The notes beneath the pieces are model-generated. The model searched no databases. It was not told the origin of the DNA and was given only the letters and a program-made list of their open reading frames with translations. DNA of 56,739 nucleotides, taken from positions 1 through 56,739 of the forward strand of contig NPFB01000028.1 of the NCBI GenBank assembly GCA_014084085.1, given 5' to 3'. How positions within the stretch are numbered: the stretch's first letter is position 1; each line of letters begins with the position of its first letter. The stretch comes from Hondaea fermentalgiana. Lineage: Eukaryota; Sar; Bigyra; Thraustochytrida; Thraustochytriidae. Made by a program: the position numbers and the translations under genes. Below are positions 1-10,300 of this stretch, piece by piece.

Positions 1-921
1 CCCCGCTCGCTCGCTCGCCGGCGGTCGTGGCCGGGGCCGAGGCCTTCGAGGCTTCGGCTCGACGGAGCGAATGCTTTTTGCGTGCGTCTCTCTCTTGGAT
101 AAGATTCCACCTCGACACCGACCATCCTCGCGACGGTCAGCTCAGCTCGCCCGAGGACCAGCGCCTCCGCTCCGAACTCGGCCCTCCTCGCGTCGCCCGG
201 CCGGCGGCCGAGGCCAGCGGAGGCCGGCTCGGGCCCGCGGGTCGTTGGCGCTTTAGCGTGGTCTCGCTTCGCTGGGCAAGCTAAGCTGCGCAGCTGCTCG
301 CTCTCCGTCGCGGCGAGGAGGAGGGAGAGAGACCCCAGAAAGCAGCCGCGGCAGGGACGACAAACTTGCGGGCGTGCCGGAAGGCTGGGCAGCCCTCGCT
401 CGTGCCGACGGCCGCTCCCCGCTCTTCGGTCCGCAGTTCTTCTGGCTGGCTCGTGCGCCAGCCACGGGGCGCGCGCGGGGGGTTGCTTACTTGTCTCGGT
501 ACTCGCTGTGTTGGGGACGCGCCAGACAGTGTTTGTTTGGGACGCGCCACCTCGGTGAGGATGGGACACTCAGGGTGAGTCCGGGGCGGGGGCAGCAAAA
601 TCGTAACGGCAACCTTCAAGCCCGAAACCTGCAGCGGGCAAGCGCGCGCAGCGCGCGACAGTCGCGCGGCAAGGTCGCCGCGCGCGCAGGGGCTGCGCAG
701 CGCGCCGTTGAGCTTGCAAAGACGCTCGGACCCTGACCGGCGAGTCCGTTTGCCAGAAAGTTCTCAACGCCGGCACGAACGACGACGGGACTGCCTGCGA
801 CAACGCGCTGCTGCGCTTGTGTCGTTTAAACGGACCGCACATCCTTGCTTGAGGACAAGCAAACGCCAGCAAGCAGCGCACCCGTCTCGCCCGCGCGCGA
901 CAGGCGGGCGAAAGCACCACC
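1..921. other. 5' flanking region of the RPGRIP1L-like gene
   Basis: No convincing gene is visible in these 921 bases. The stretch is GC-rich with Arg/Ala/Ser-rich chance frames on both strands and no recognisable domain. It must hold the promoter and 5' leader of the plus-strand gene starting at 922. The start codon there sits in a good eukaryotic context (CACCACCATG). Confidence 0.6.
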
Positions 922-3900
922 ATGATGGGTCGCAACAGCATCGACGTGGCCGGAGGGCCACGTCTCGGCGGAAATGCGCCCAAGAACTCGCAGGGCCCCA
1001 AGGACGCTGCGTTCTGGGAGGAAAAATTCCTTCGACTCCGTGAAGAGCATGCAGCCCTTAAACGCCAAAGCAACGAACAACAGACGACCATGAGGCAAAT
1101 GCATACCAAGCTTCAACTCATCGACAAGACCATGGCAGCAAAGGAACAAAATCAACAAGCAAACGGGCCCATGGCTCTTGGCAACTCAAGAGGCCCACAA
1201 GGAAAGACAAAGGACGATCGCGAGGCCGACGCGCTTATTCAGAGTCTGCGCAAGGAGAATGATCGTCTTCGTCGTGAGAATCGCGACTTACGCGAGCAAA
1301 TCAGAACTGCACCGCCCGTCGCCCCCGGAAATCGACGTAAAGTGGCTCCAAGCGCCGCTCGACCAAGGCCAAAGTCTGCGGGCGGTGACGGCAACGCAGT
1401 GGCGACCCTTCGAAAGCAGCTTCTTTCCATGGAAACGCGAATTCGCAAGCTCCACGAAGAAAACAATGCCCTCCGCCGCCGCGTTCACCATCGCGGCCAG
1501 CAACCCGGCGCCGAAAATGATACCACCGTCCCGAACCGTCCGGGCACCAAGAACATTGGCGGCGAAGCTGGCGAAGTTTTTGCCGCGCCTTCGGCGCGCA
1601 ACGGCACTTTCAGTGCCAAGGACGCCGATTTGCTGACGCGCGAACTTCAAGACAAAGAAGCGCAAATCCGAATCGTGAAGAATCGATACGAGCACCTGGA
1701 GGCCAAGGCACGCGCCGCTGCCGAAATTCATGAGCGCACCGTGCACATGATGGAAGAAGGAAATCGTACCATTCGGGATTTGCGGCGCAAGATTCAAGCC
1801 CTTCAGCACGACAATGAACAGCTAGCCCTTCATCAACAACGTGCAGAGGACCTGGCTCTCGAGCTCGCAACGACCAAAGAAGAGGCGCATCGTCTCGAGA
1901 CGCGCATCACCGCGCTTTGTGAGAGCCCCTTCATCAATGATGCATTTGAGTCGCGCTCTAAGGTCGACAAACTTCTCGGTCTTGAGCGCGCCGACCGCCA
2001 GCAAAAGGTGCAAATCGAGCACCTCAAGGAGACCGCCAAGATGCATCATGCCGAAATCCTTGCGCTCAAGTCCAGCGCTGAGCAGCTTTGCAAGCAACGC
2101 GATCACCTTTCGCAGGAAAATCACGCTCTGAAACTCAAACTCGAGCAGGTCGAACGCGGATCCAGTGTGCTCGAAGACAAAATGCGTCTCTACAGTGGAG
2201 AGGCAGGCGTCGATGCCAGCGAGCTCGAACGTGCTCTAACCCTCGTCAAAAGAGGCTCAGAGGCCATGAGTCAGGTCGGCTTCCTTGAAACCGCGCCGGC
2301 CAGCGACCGCAAGCTGCAAGATCTTCAAATGACCCACCTTAGCACATGCCGCGACCTCGAAATGGCAGAGCGCATGCTCAAGGCCCAAACGGCCATCAAC
2401 CGCGATCTCAACGAGGAAATCTCCGACCTGCAACGCAAGGTTAAGGGCAGCAATAATGAACTTTTGCGCAAGCTCGAAGACTATGAGACGCTCTGCGCGC
2501 GCAGACTGCAAAAGATTCACGCCCTGGAGGCCCAAATCAAGCAACTCTTGAAGAAAGCGAAAAAACAGGCATCATCCGCATCGTCCCCACGTCAGGGCCG
2601 TCGTGATGACGCACGTGATGACGATGATGCCATCAGCATCGTCTCGCTCGCGGCCTCAGCGTCTGACTTTGGACCTGGCGAGAACCTCATTGAGATTTGG
2701 ATCAAAGATGCCAAGCTCGATGAAACAAAGCTTGAACAGGCCGCAACGACCTTTGTTATGCTCGACTTTTATGACTACGAGACGCAAACCTCGCCTCTGG
2801 TTAGCGGTCTCACGCCCAACTTCAACTTTGCTGCAACGTACCGCGTCGCGGTCGATCACTTCCTCCTGCGCTACATGGCCAGTGACACGCTCACCCTGGA
2901 GCTCAATCGTACTCGCCATGGAGACTTTGAACTTCTCGGCCAGACTGCGCTTTCTCTCCGACCACTATTGCATGGCTCAGGCAAATGGCAGGTCGATGAC
3001 GCTCAGATTATCAGTGTGCGCGACGGATCCGTGCTTGGCACCTTTACCATTTGCATCCGCCTTGCCCTTCCGATTGAGGCACTCTTTGAGACATATCTCC
3101 GCGAGGTCCCTGGCGAGCGCGAGCGCATCGAGCGTCTCAAGGTCATTGATCAAGAACACGAGGATGCGGCGATCGCACGCGCCAGGGCGCAAAACCAGCT
3201 CGAGATCACCATTCTTGGTTGCGAAGGTCTCCCGGCCAAGGACCGTGCGCTCCCAAGCCCCTTTGTGCATTTTCAGCTCCTCTCTTTCCCCGATACGTTC
3301 ACGCCCATTCTACAGAATACGGCTGACCCCGTCTTTGACTACCGCGCTCCATTTCCACTCCTCGTCGACGACAAGCTCTTGCGATACTTGGAACGCGAGA
3401 AGCTCGAAATCAACGTGCTCAACGATGATGACGACGACAATGACATGGACGGGCGGGGCACCGTCGATGACGACCTCAACGGTTTGCTTGGCAAGACAGT
3501 CATTCCGCTCGCCAAGCTTGCGCAAGGCAAGGCTGTGTCAGGGCGGTATCCTCTTCGGGATGTCGATGGATGCGAGGCTGGTACCGTCGAAATTCGCTTG
3601 GCGTGGCGGTCCCCGCTCTTGACTGTCGAAGACGCAGGGCTCAATGATGTCATGGCGCTCTCCGAGGACCACTTGCAGCAAGTTATCCGAAAATTCAACA
3701 CCGATGGCGCTGTGGACTGGCGTCGCTTCCTCCGCAGCGCAAACGACCGCGTGCAGGGCATTCGCATGCGCCTTTGTACAGCAATTGAGCGCGCCGAAGA
3801 TGGGGGCATCCATGCTTTCGCAGCCTGTCGACATCTGGACAAGGACGGGGATGGTTTCATCACGCGTGCAGATCTCGGGCAGGCACTCGAAGATCTCGGG

Positions 3901-6900
3901 GTCTCCGTCACCGAGGAGGAGCTTGATGACTTTCTTCTTGCGATCGACGAAGGTCGCCAGGGCCGTGTGTCTTATAGCATATTTTTGCAGGCCGTCGAGG
4001 CACCTTCCGCAGGTGAACAAAAGGTTGTCAAGGCCCTTCGCATCCTGCAAGCAAAGGAAGTAGACCTCGAAAGACCCTTTCAGCGCCGTCAGGTTGAGGG
4101 TTTGCTGAGCACACGCGACTTTTGCCGCGTCCTGAGAGACCTCGGCTTTAGGCTTCATGAGCACGAAACTCTGTTACGAGACCCACGAGAGGAGTCGGAC
4201 TTTGAAGAAGAAGGAGACGATGAAGACAAAATTTCAACTAGACCCGTTCGCGTCGGTCCCGAGCACACTGCGAGGCGTCAAGGACCTGACCGACAAGATA
4301 ATGCTCAGGCCGCGCATCGCGAACACGAAATTCACGCAAACGCGCAACCGGCTCACGTTGAGTTGTACGAGCGCAAAAAGCTCGAATTTCAAGACCGTCT
4401 CGCGCGCGCTGCGCAAGCCACAGAGGAGGTCACTGCCGGCAGTTACGCCGAACGGGAGGCTCTTCTGGGCCTTTATGGCACTGGGGCAGACAACTCGGCC
4501 ACTCGTTTGCAGTCCAACTTTCGTAGCTATTGGACGCGCTCACAATTGCGCGAGGGCGAAACCAAGGCAGCGCTTTCGGGCAGCGGAAGTGGAGCAGGAG
4601 CCATCGTCGATGCCGAGGATGTGTTGCGCCATGCTTTGGCGCAAAAGAGCTCTTCTTTCGATCTCCGCGCTGCGCTGGCCGCCCGGGATAAGCGACGCTC
4701 GGGCTACATTCCTGCTGGGCACTTTGTGAGAGCCCTGGTCGAGAGCGAGTTGGAAATGCAGTCGTCGCAAGCCATGGCGTTGGCCCTGTGTTTTGCGGCA
4801 GACCATGATGACTCGACCGAGGCAAGAGCGCATGAGGATGCGGACAACGACACGCAAAACCCTTCGCGACGTCGCCGTCAAGTTGACTATAACGAGTTCG
4901 TCCGCTTTGCACGCTTCCAGCCACGCAACGTGTCCGGCCTCACTTTCCAAATTTGCAATGCGCTTCTCCAAGTTCGCTCTCCCGCTATATTTTATGAGGT
5001 CGATGTGCAGAGACGGGGCGTCGTCTCTCGCCGGGCATTTGCCAAGGCGCTTCGCGCCAATGTGCCGTCCCTGAGCAGCTACGATGCCAAGGTGCTCATG
5101 GACATTTTCGATGCCGACAGCAACGGAGAGGTGGACTATCGCGCATTTGTCCGCTTCGCTCAGGGTCAATCCGTGGCGGTTGCTCTCGCTAGCGTGGAGG
5201 CCCGTCTCAGGGATCGCATCCAAGCTATGGTGGATAATGGCATCCAGATTTCTCAGGCGTTCGAGCACTTTGACAAAAACAAGGACGGAAAGATTTCGCG
5301 CGTCGAGTTTTCCAAGGCGCTGCGTAGTCTTCGCATCGACGTGAACCGAAAAGAGTCACAGGCGCTCTTTTCAAGATTTGATCCGAAACGAAAAGGAATG
5401 GTGTCGTACAAGGACTTTGTCAAGTTTCTTCATGCCAAGGAGAGCGGCGAGCGTATTGATTTGATGGATCCAGCCAACATTGATGATCAAGCGCTGAGTG
5501 CTGCGCGTAAACGCCTACAAAATATCACACGTAACGCTCTCGCCGCGGGAATGACGCTTCACGGGCCATTCGAGCACTATGATTGGACACGGACGGGCAG
5601 CATTGCGCCAATCATGTTTGAGCGTGCGTGCGGCATGCTCGGCCTTCCCCTCACACATGCTGAGATCCAAGCACTTGCGTCCAAATTCGCTTCAAAGGAC
5701 GGACGCAAAGTCAACTACCAGGCCTTTGTTGAATGGACCCTTGTGGACCGCGTCTTGGCGCGGGACGTTGTCGACAAGCTGCGCACCATGGGCGAACACT
5801 CCCGTATCACGACGGTATTTGAGCACTTTGACCCCGAAAAGAAGGGCGAAGTGACGCGCAAGGACTTTCAAGCTGGGCTTGCTCAGCTTGGTCTCGACGG
5901 CTTGGGCCAAGAGGAGCGCATCGCGCTCTTTGAACAATTTGACCGCGATGGCGATGGCTTTATTCAATATCACGAGTTCGCCAAGGTGCTTCGCGCTGGT
6001 AATACTTCAGGCCCGGGACCGAGCGGAACTGCTGTTTCCCCCCGTGTGAGCGTGGGTCAAAATTCTGCGCGTTCTCATCCCGAGTCTCCGCGGCAAGGCG
6101 AGATTCTTGCACGCGAGGATCTGCGCAAGCTTCGCGCTGCGCTGGAGATTCGCGACGTTGCGTTCACGGGCAAACTATCAGCGGAGGCCTTCGGAGAGGC
6201 ACTCGCCGAAGTTGGTGTGGAAAACGGAGACCTGGCACCCCTTACGGATGCCGAAGGTAACGTACTGTACAAGCGGTTCCTTAAACAGCAGGAAGGGAAT
6301 CAAGAGTACATCGATGCAGTCTTTCGCAAGGTTTGCAAGCTGATCGCGAATCGCGCGGCAGCAGCAGGCGGTGATTTGTCAGTTCCATTCGCGCACTTCA
6401 ACCAGGACGGATCTCCCGTCGCTGCGCTTACGTACGAGGGCTTCAAGACTGGTTTAGAAGCGCTAGCATTCGACCTTGTCCCCGCCGAGGTCCACGCCTT
6501 GGTAGAACGCTTCGACGCTAATCATGATGGCCATGTGTCGTTCGAGGAATTTGCCGAGGCTGTGCGCAAAGAGCAAAGTGCTGCTTCGCAAACTGTGCAG
6601 AGTCCACGCAGCCCACGTCAGGAAGGCGTGAGGCTTTCCGAGCACCAGATGATGCTCGTTAAGCGGCTTGTGTACGCCGGGCGTCGCCGTGGGGTAAATT
6701 TCCGCGCGCTCTTTGCCCACCATGGTGCCAAGGCATCAAGCCTGCAGCTTCGCAAGGAAAGCTTCTTGGCCGCGTTGCGAAAGGTCGATCCAGCCGTTCC
6801 GCATGATGCTCTCGAGGACCTTGCGTTGGTTCTCGATACAGAGAGCACAGGCGTGGTTGAGTACGCTCGTCTTCTTCATCTTGCAGAGTGTGAGAGCGGA

Positions 6901-9435
6901 TCTGCACTCGCAGTGGCTCAGTTAGGCGAACAAGTGCGGGCCATGGTGGAGGAACAGGTTGAGCTGCAGGGCAACATCCGCGTCCCGATGACACACTTTG
7001 ATCGCCGACGCAAGGGCCACTTTGATCTTGAGGCATGGAAGCGAGCCATCAAGGATCTTGCTCTCGAGGCCCCAGATCGCGTTGTTGTCGGGCTTTTCGA
7101 GAAAATCAACGTTTCAGGCTCTGGTAAAGTTGATTTTGGCGAGTTCGCAGCTTTTATTCAGGATCCTGAATTCGGCCCGCAACTCGAGCGCAAAATTCGC
7201 AAGCTGATCATGTCCAGCGTGCTTGCGGAAGAGTGGACGCGCGATCCTCAAAAGGAAATTCGCAAGTTCGACGAAGATGGGACTGGATTTGTCGACAAAC
7301 ACGGGCTGCGCAGCGCAGCGAAAAAGCTTGGCTTGGCTCTTTCGCGCGAGGAGATCACGCGCATTATTCTTCGTTTCGATCCAAATGGTGCAGGGAGCGC
7401 AAAAGTTCAGGCTGTTGCGCAATGGCTCGAGGAACAGGTCAAGCTGGCGCGTCAGGCCGTGACAATTGCGGATCGTCTTCGCCGCAAGCTGCGCGATGGC
7501 GGGGTGCAGCTGCAACAACTTCTCACACCTGGCGCAGGCGGAGTGAACCCCAAGCCCGTCTTTTTAAATCAGCTACTCGGGACGTCCCAACAGCTCGGTC
7601 TCGAGGAGAGGGACGCTCACCTGCTCGCAGACTGCTTTGTGTTTGCTGGAACTGGAGGCCAAGTTGATACTCAGGAATGCCTCGACTTTGTTAACGGGGG
7701 CGTTGAGCTCACGGTCGCTGCGCCCGCGAGCCCGAGAAGCTCAAGTCGTCGCGCTCGTCGCAACAGCGGTGTCAATCTGGAAACGAGCGTCGACACGGCC
7801 ATGCACGAGTTCCAAACGCTGCTCAGGAAAGCGCACGATCGCGGCGTGGACTATCGTAAGTCGTTTGAGCACTTTGATACTGACTACTCGGGTCAGATTA
7901 CCTACGAGGACTTTGAGACCGGTCTGCGGGATCTCGGCTTTGAGCTCTCGAAGGAACAGCTGGGTGCAATGTTTGCTCGTTTCGCAGGCTCGAAGCGACG
8001 GACAATCAAATACAGGCGATTTTTACACGAATGCTTGCCAGCCGATGTTGCCTTCGTGGAAGAGGTCGCGGACAAGCTCCGGCACCTCATCGAAAAGCGT
8101 GTGAGTCGACTTGGGCGAGGAGGACTCGAAAAGACCTTTCGCCACTTCGAGCCTGATGCACACGGCCAGGTTTCGCGACATGCTTTTCGCCGGGGCCTCG
8201 AGGTCTTGCATTTCGACTTGAGCGACTCCGAGGTGCGTGCATTGCTGGACAAGTTCGACATTGACGGAAACGGGCGCATCAGTTTTGCCGAATTCGTGGC
8301 CTTTGCACAGGGCGAGGATGCAAGCGCCGTGCCAGGCGCCAAGCGGCGCCAAGCCGACCGCGATGCAGACGAGATTGCGCAGCAGCTACGGGCGCTTGTG
8401 CGAAAGGCTCACCAGAAGGGAGTCGCATACAGGCAGTCCTTCGAACACTTTGACCCACACTATGCGGGATTCATAGATGCAGACGACTTTCGGCGCGGGC
8501 TCGAGCAGCTTGGTATCGACGTGAAGCCTGAGCACGTGCGACTTTTGATCGAGCGTTTTGCCGGTAAGGACTCGCGGGTGCGCTATCGCGACTTTTTGCG
8601 TGCTGTGGCGCCAGAGGAAGAGGCAACTGTGGAAGAGGTCGCAGATAAGTTTCGCCGCATGCTGGGGCGCGTCGCATCGCTCCGGAAAGCGTTTCGGCAC
8701 TTTGAGCGCAATGCAGACGGGCTTATCTCACGCAAAGCGTTTCGAGATGGTCTCGGTCATTTGAACCTGGAGCTCACGGACGGCGAGGTGCGTATGATCA
8801 TGGACATCTTTGACCAAGACGGCGACGGCTTCATTTCGTATGATGAATTTGTTGATTTCGCAGCTGGCAAGGGTGGGATCCCGGCCAGGGGTAATGCCTC
8901 ACCGCGCCGCAGACAGCGAGCGGGGAGCAGTCACGAGCAACAACAATTCGGTAACGAGGGTGCAGCAGCAGAGGCGTTGTCCTCTGAGAGTCTGACACTG
9001 CATGTTCGCAGCATCAAGCTAGGAAAGTTGCACACGGAGTTAGAGCGTGTGTTTTTACAATTCAGTCTGCCGGACAAGGAAATTGTGCGCACGCCCGCTG
9101 CGGCGTGTTCTGGGACGCACAAGCGGCAAACGATCAAGTGTGACCAGCGTAAGACCATTTCCGCAATCACTGGATCTCGCACACGCAAGGCCCTCAAGGC
9201 AGCTTTGCGTACTGGCAAGGCTTACTTGGACCTCGAGCTCGTGGGCGTTCGCCCCTCGGGTCGCTCTAAGACCCTTGGACGTACCCGTGTGGATCTCGTC
9301 GAGCTTCTTGAGGAGATGCGCGACCTTGATGGCGACGACCTCGAGGTCTATGACCGCGACAACCGCGTCGTTGCCAAGGTTTCCCTTTCCCTCCAGGCTC
9401 TCGACCTTTTGCAGGTCCTGCAGCGCCGCGCCTAA
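922..9435 (+). CDS. RPGRIP1/RPGRIP1L (fantom)-like protein with a long EF-hand array
   Basis: Single-exon protein of 2837 residues. Residues about 30-550 are coiled coil. Two C2-like domains follow at about 587-715 (opening NLIEIWIKDAKLDE) and 757-895 (opening LEITILGCEGL). There is an IQ-like segment near 1192-1210. From about 960 to 2650 the chain is a serial array of paired EF-hands, many announced by an F-x-HFD phrase. Canonical-looking loops include DKDGDGFITRAD, DKNKDGKISRVE, DRDGDGFIQYHE, DANHDGHVSFEE, DIDGNGRISFAE and DQDGDGFISYDE; others are degenerate. A last C2-like domain covers about 2691-2835, where RPGRIP1-family proteins carry their RPGR-interacting domain. Known family members scaffold the ciliary transition zone. 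The coiled-coil/C2/C2/C-terminal-C2 order fits that family, but animal members are about half this length and lack such an array. Calcium control of a ciliary scaffold is inference. The start is the first ATG of a tandem pair in a good context. Confidence 0.8.
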   Translation: MMGRNSIDVAGGPRLGGNAPKNSQGPKDAAFWEEKFLRLREEHAALKRQSNEQQTTMRQMHTKLQLIDKTMAAKEQNQQANGPMALGNSRGPQGKTKDDREADALIQSLRKENDRLRRENRDLREQIRTAPPVAPGNRRKVAPSAARPRPKSAGGDGNAVATLRKQLLSMETRIRKLHEENNALRRRVHHRGQQPGAENDTTVPNRPGTKNIGGEAGEVFAAPSARNGTFSAKDADLLTRELQDKEAQIRIVKNRYEHLEAKARAAAEIHERTVHMMEEGNRTIRDLRRKIQALQHDNEQLALHQQRAEDLALELATTKEEAHRLETRITALCESPFINDAFESRSKVDKLLGLERADRQQKVQIEHLKETAKMHHAEILALKSSAEQLCKQRDHLSQENHALKLKLEQVERGSSVLEDKMRLYSGEAGVDASELERALTLVKRGSEAMSQVGFLETAPASDRKLQDLQMTHLSTCRDLEMAERMLKAQTAINRDLNEEISDLQRKVKGSNNELLRKLEDYETLCARRLQKIHALEAQIKQLLKKAKKQASSASSPRQGRRDDARDDDDAISIVSLAASASDFGPGENLIEIWIKDAKLDETKLEQAATTFVMLDFYDYETQTSPLVSGLTPNFNFAATYRVAVDHFLLRYMASDTLTLELNRTRHGDFELLGQTALSLRPLLHGSGKWQVDDAQIISVRDGSVLGTFTICIRLALPIEALFETYLREVPGERERIERLKVIDQEHEDAAIARARAQNQLEITILGCEGLPAKDRALPSPFVHFQLLSFPDTFTPILQNTADPVFDYRAPFPLLVDDKLLRYLEREKLEINVLNDDDDDNDMDGRGTVDDDLNGLLGKTVIPLAKLAQGKAVSGRYPLRDVDGCEAGTVEIRLAWRSPLLTVEDAGLNDVMALSEDHLQQVIRKFNTDGAVDWRRFLRSANDRVQGIRMRLCTAIERAEDGGIHAFAACRHLDKDGDGFITRADLGQALEDLGVSVTEEELDDFLLAIDEGRQGRVSYSIFLQAVEAPSAGEQKVVKALRILQAKEVDLERPFQRRQVEGLLSTRDFCRVLRDLGFRLHEHETLLRDPREESDFEEEGDDEDKISTRPVRVGPEHTARRQGPDRQDNAQAAHREHEIHANAQPAHVELYERKKLEFQDRLARAAQATEEVTAGSYAEREALLGLYGTGADNSATRLQSNFRSYWTRSQLREGETKAALSGSGSGAGAIVDAEDVLRHALAQKSSSFDLRAALAARDKRRSGYIPAGHFVRALVESELEMQSSQAMALALCFAADHDDSTEARAHEDADNDTQNPSRRRRQVDYNEFVRFARFQPRNVSGLTFQICNALLQVRSPAIFYEVDVQRRGVVSRRAFAKALRANVPSLSSYDAKVLMDIFDADSNGEVDYRAFVRFAQGQSVAVALASVEARLRDRIQAMVDNGIQISQAFEHFDKNKDGKISRVEFSKALRSLRIDVNRKESQALFSRFDPKRKGMVSYKDFVKFLHAKESGERIDLMDPANIDDQALSAARKRLQNITRNALAAGMTLHGPFEHYDWTRTGSIAPIMFERACGMLGLPLTHAEIQALASKFASKDGRKVNYQAFVEWTLVDRVLARDVVDKLRTMGEHSRITTVFEHFDPEKKGEVTRKDFQAGLAQLGLDGLGQEERIALFEQFDRDGDGFIQYHEFAKVLRAGNTSGPGPSGTAVSPRVSVGQNSARSHPESPRQGEILAREDLRKLRAALEIRDVAFTGKLSAEAFGEALAEVGVENGDLAPLTDAEGNVLYKRFLKQQEGNQEYIDAVFRKVCKLIANRAAAAGGDLSVPFAHFNQDGSPVAALTYEGFKTGLEALAFDLVPAEVHALVERFDANHDGHVSFEEFAEAVRKEQSAASQTVQSPRSPRQEGVRLSEHQMMLVKRLVYAGRRRGVNFRALFAHHGAKASSLQLRKESFLAALRKVDPAVPHDALEDLALVLDTESTGVVEYARLLHLAECESGSALAVAQLGEQVRAMVEEQVELQGNIRVPMTHFDRRRKGHFDLEAWKRAIKDLALEAPDRVVVGLFEKINVSGSGKVDFGEFAAFIQDPEFGPQLERKIRKLIMSSVLAEEWTRDPQKEIRKFDEDGTGFVDKHGLRSAAKKLGLALSREEITRIILRFDPNGAGSAKVQAVAQWLEEQVKLARQAVTIADRLRRKLRDGGVQLQQLLTPGAGGVNPKPVFLNQLLGTSQQLGLEERDAHLLADCFVFAGTGGQVDTQECLDFVNGGVELTVAAPASPRSSSRRARRNSGVNLETSVDTAMHEFQTLLRKAHDRGVDYRKSFEHFDTDYSGQITYEDFETGLRDLGFELSKEQLGAMFARFAGSKRRTIKYRRFLHECLPADVAFVEEVADKLRHLIEKRVSRLGRGGLEKTFRHFEPDAHGQVSRHAFRRGLEVLHFDLSDSEVRALLDKFDIDGNGRISFAEFVAFAQGEDASAVPGAKRRQADRDADEIAQQLRALVRKAHQKGVAYRQSFEHFDPHYAGFIDADDFRRGLEQLGIDVKPEHVRLLIERFAGKDSRVRYRDFLRAVAPEEEATVEEVADKFRRMLGRVASLRKAFRHFERNADGLISRKAFRDGLGHLNLELTDGEVRMIMDIFDQDGDGFISYDEFVDFAAGKGGIPARGNASPRRRQRAGSSHEQQQFGNEGAAAEALSSESLTLHVRSIKLGKLHTELERVFLQFSLPDKEIVRTPAAACSGTHKRQTIKCDQRKTISAITGSRTRKALKAALRTGKAYLDLELVGVRPSGRSKTLGRTRVDLVELLEEMRDLDGDDLEVYDRDNRVVAKVSLSLQALDLLQVLQRRA

Positions 9436-9884
9436 GCTTAGGCCTAGGAGCCTAATCTACTTTGTCCTATTATCACTTCAAATGATCGTTGGCCCTTCGT
9501 TTTATCGACAGAACTAACTTACTTGCTTGTATGTTTGCTTGCTTGCTTGCTTGCTTGCTTGCTTTCGTGCTCTCATTCGTTCTTTGCTCAAACCTCTTCC
9601 ACGAAACCTCTGCGACATGCATTCCACGCGCCGACATCCCGCTCGCGTCGCGTCATCGGAGCCTTGGTCCATTGCCAGTGACTGACCACCACCAGTGCAG
9701 CAGTGGCAGCAAAAGAGCTCTTGGCCGCGATGGGAAAAAAAATCTCCCTCCCTCTTTCTCTCTCCCTTCCTCCTTCCCTCCCTCCCCTGCACCACTTCTC
9801 CGCCTCTCCTCCCCACAGAGCGGGCCGTTGGCTCGCCGGAGGCGCAGTGCGGCGCGGCGCTCACAGTCCGCATCGGGGGCTCAC

Positions 9885-9912
9885 AAGTGCAGAATGGGCG
9901 CATTCTGTACTT
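9885..9912. promoter_or_regulatory. 12-bp-arm inverted repeat with 4-nt spacer (copy 1)
   Basis: The left arm AAGTGCAGAATG (9885-9896), spacer GGCG and right arm CATTCTGTACTT (9901-9912) form an almost perfect inverted repeat with one mismatch. It lies about 895 nt upstream of the start at 10807. The same design recurs at 38049-38076. A binding site for a dimeric factor or a mobile-element remnant are both possible; the role is inference. Confidence 0.5.
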
Positions 9913-10204
9913 CCGCGCCGCCGCGGCCCCTGTCTCCGCACCCCGCAGCCGACGCCGGGTCCAGCCCGGCGTGGGGCGCGGTTACAGTGGTGTATCCCCG
10001 CAGCGAAAGTGGAGAATGCGGTACGGCAAGTGAAACTCGGGGCGGCGCCACGCAGCGCGCGAGGCCTACCGCTCCTCCTACCATCACGTCTATGAACAAG
10101 CAGTATAAGAGAAGGAAAGGCGCTGACTGTGAGCGAAAAGAGTTTTTGAAAAGAAAGGCAAGCAGCGCAAGCAAGCAGCGCAAGGAAGCAAAGCACGCAG
10201 GCTT

Positions 10205-10300
10205 GGAATTTGGTTGAATTTGAAATCGAATTCGAATTCATTCGCTCAAGCATTCCATTCAAAACGATTCAAAGGAGCGGCCAACTCGATTCAAACCAAA
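10205..10300. repeat. Cluster of GAATTC / ATTCAAA-type words (copy 1)
   Basis: An AT-rich island in GC-rich surroundings, built from repeated GAATTT, GAATTC, ATTCAAA and ATTCA words. A very similar cluster lies at 15196-15275, also upstream of a plus-strand gene. It may be an upstream regulatory island or a decayed tandem repeat. Confidence 0.4.

Noticed and set aside
9489..10217. 242-codon frame in the spacer before the Cys-repeat gene
   Set aside because: It begins at an unlikely codon, runs through simple repeats (Leu/Ala/Cys from CTTG units) and has no conserved segment.
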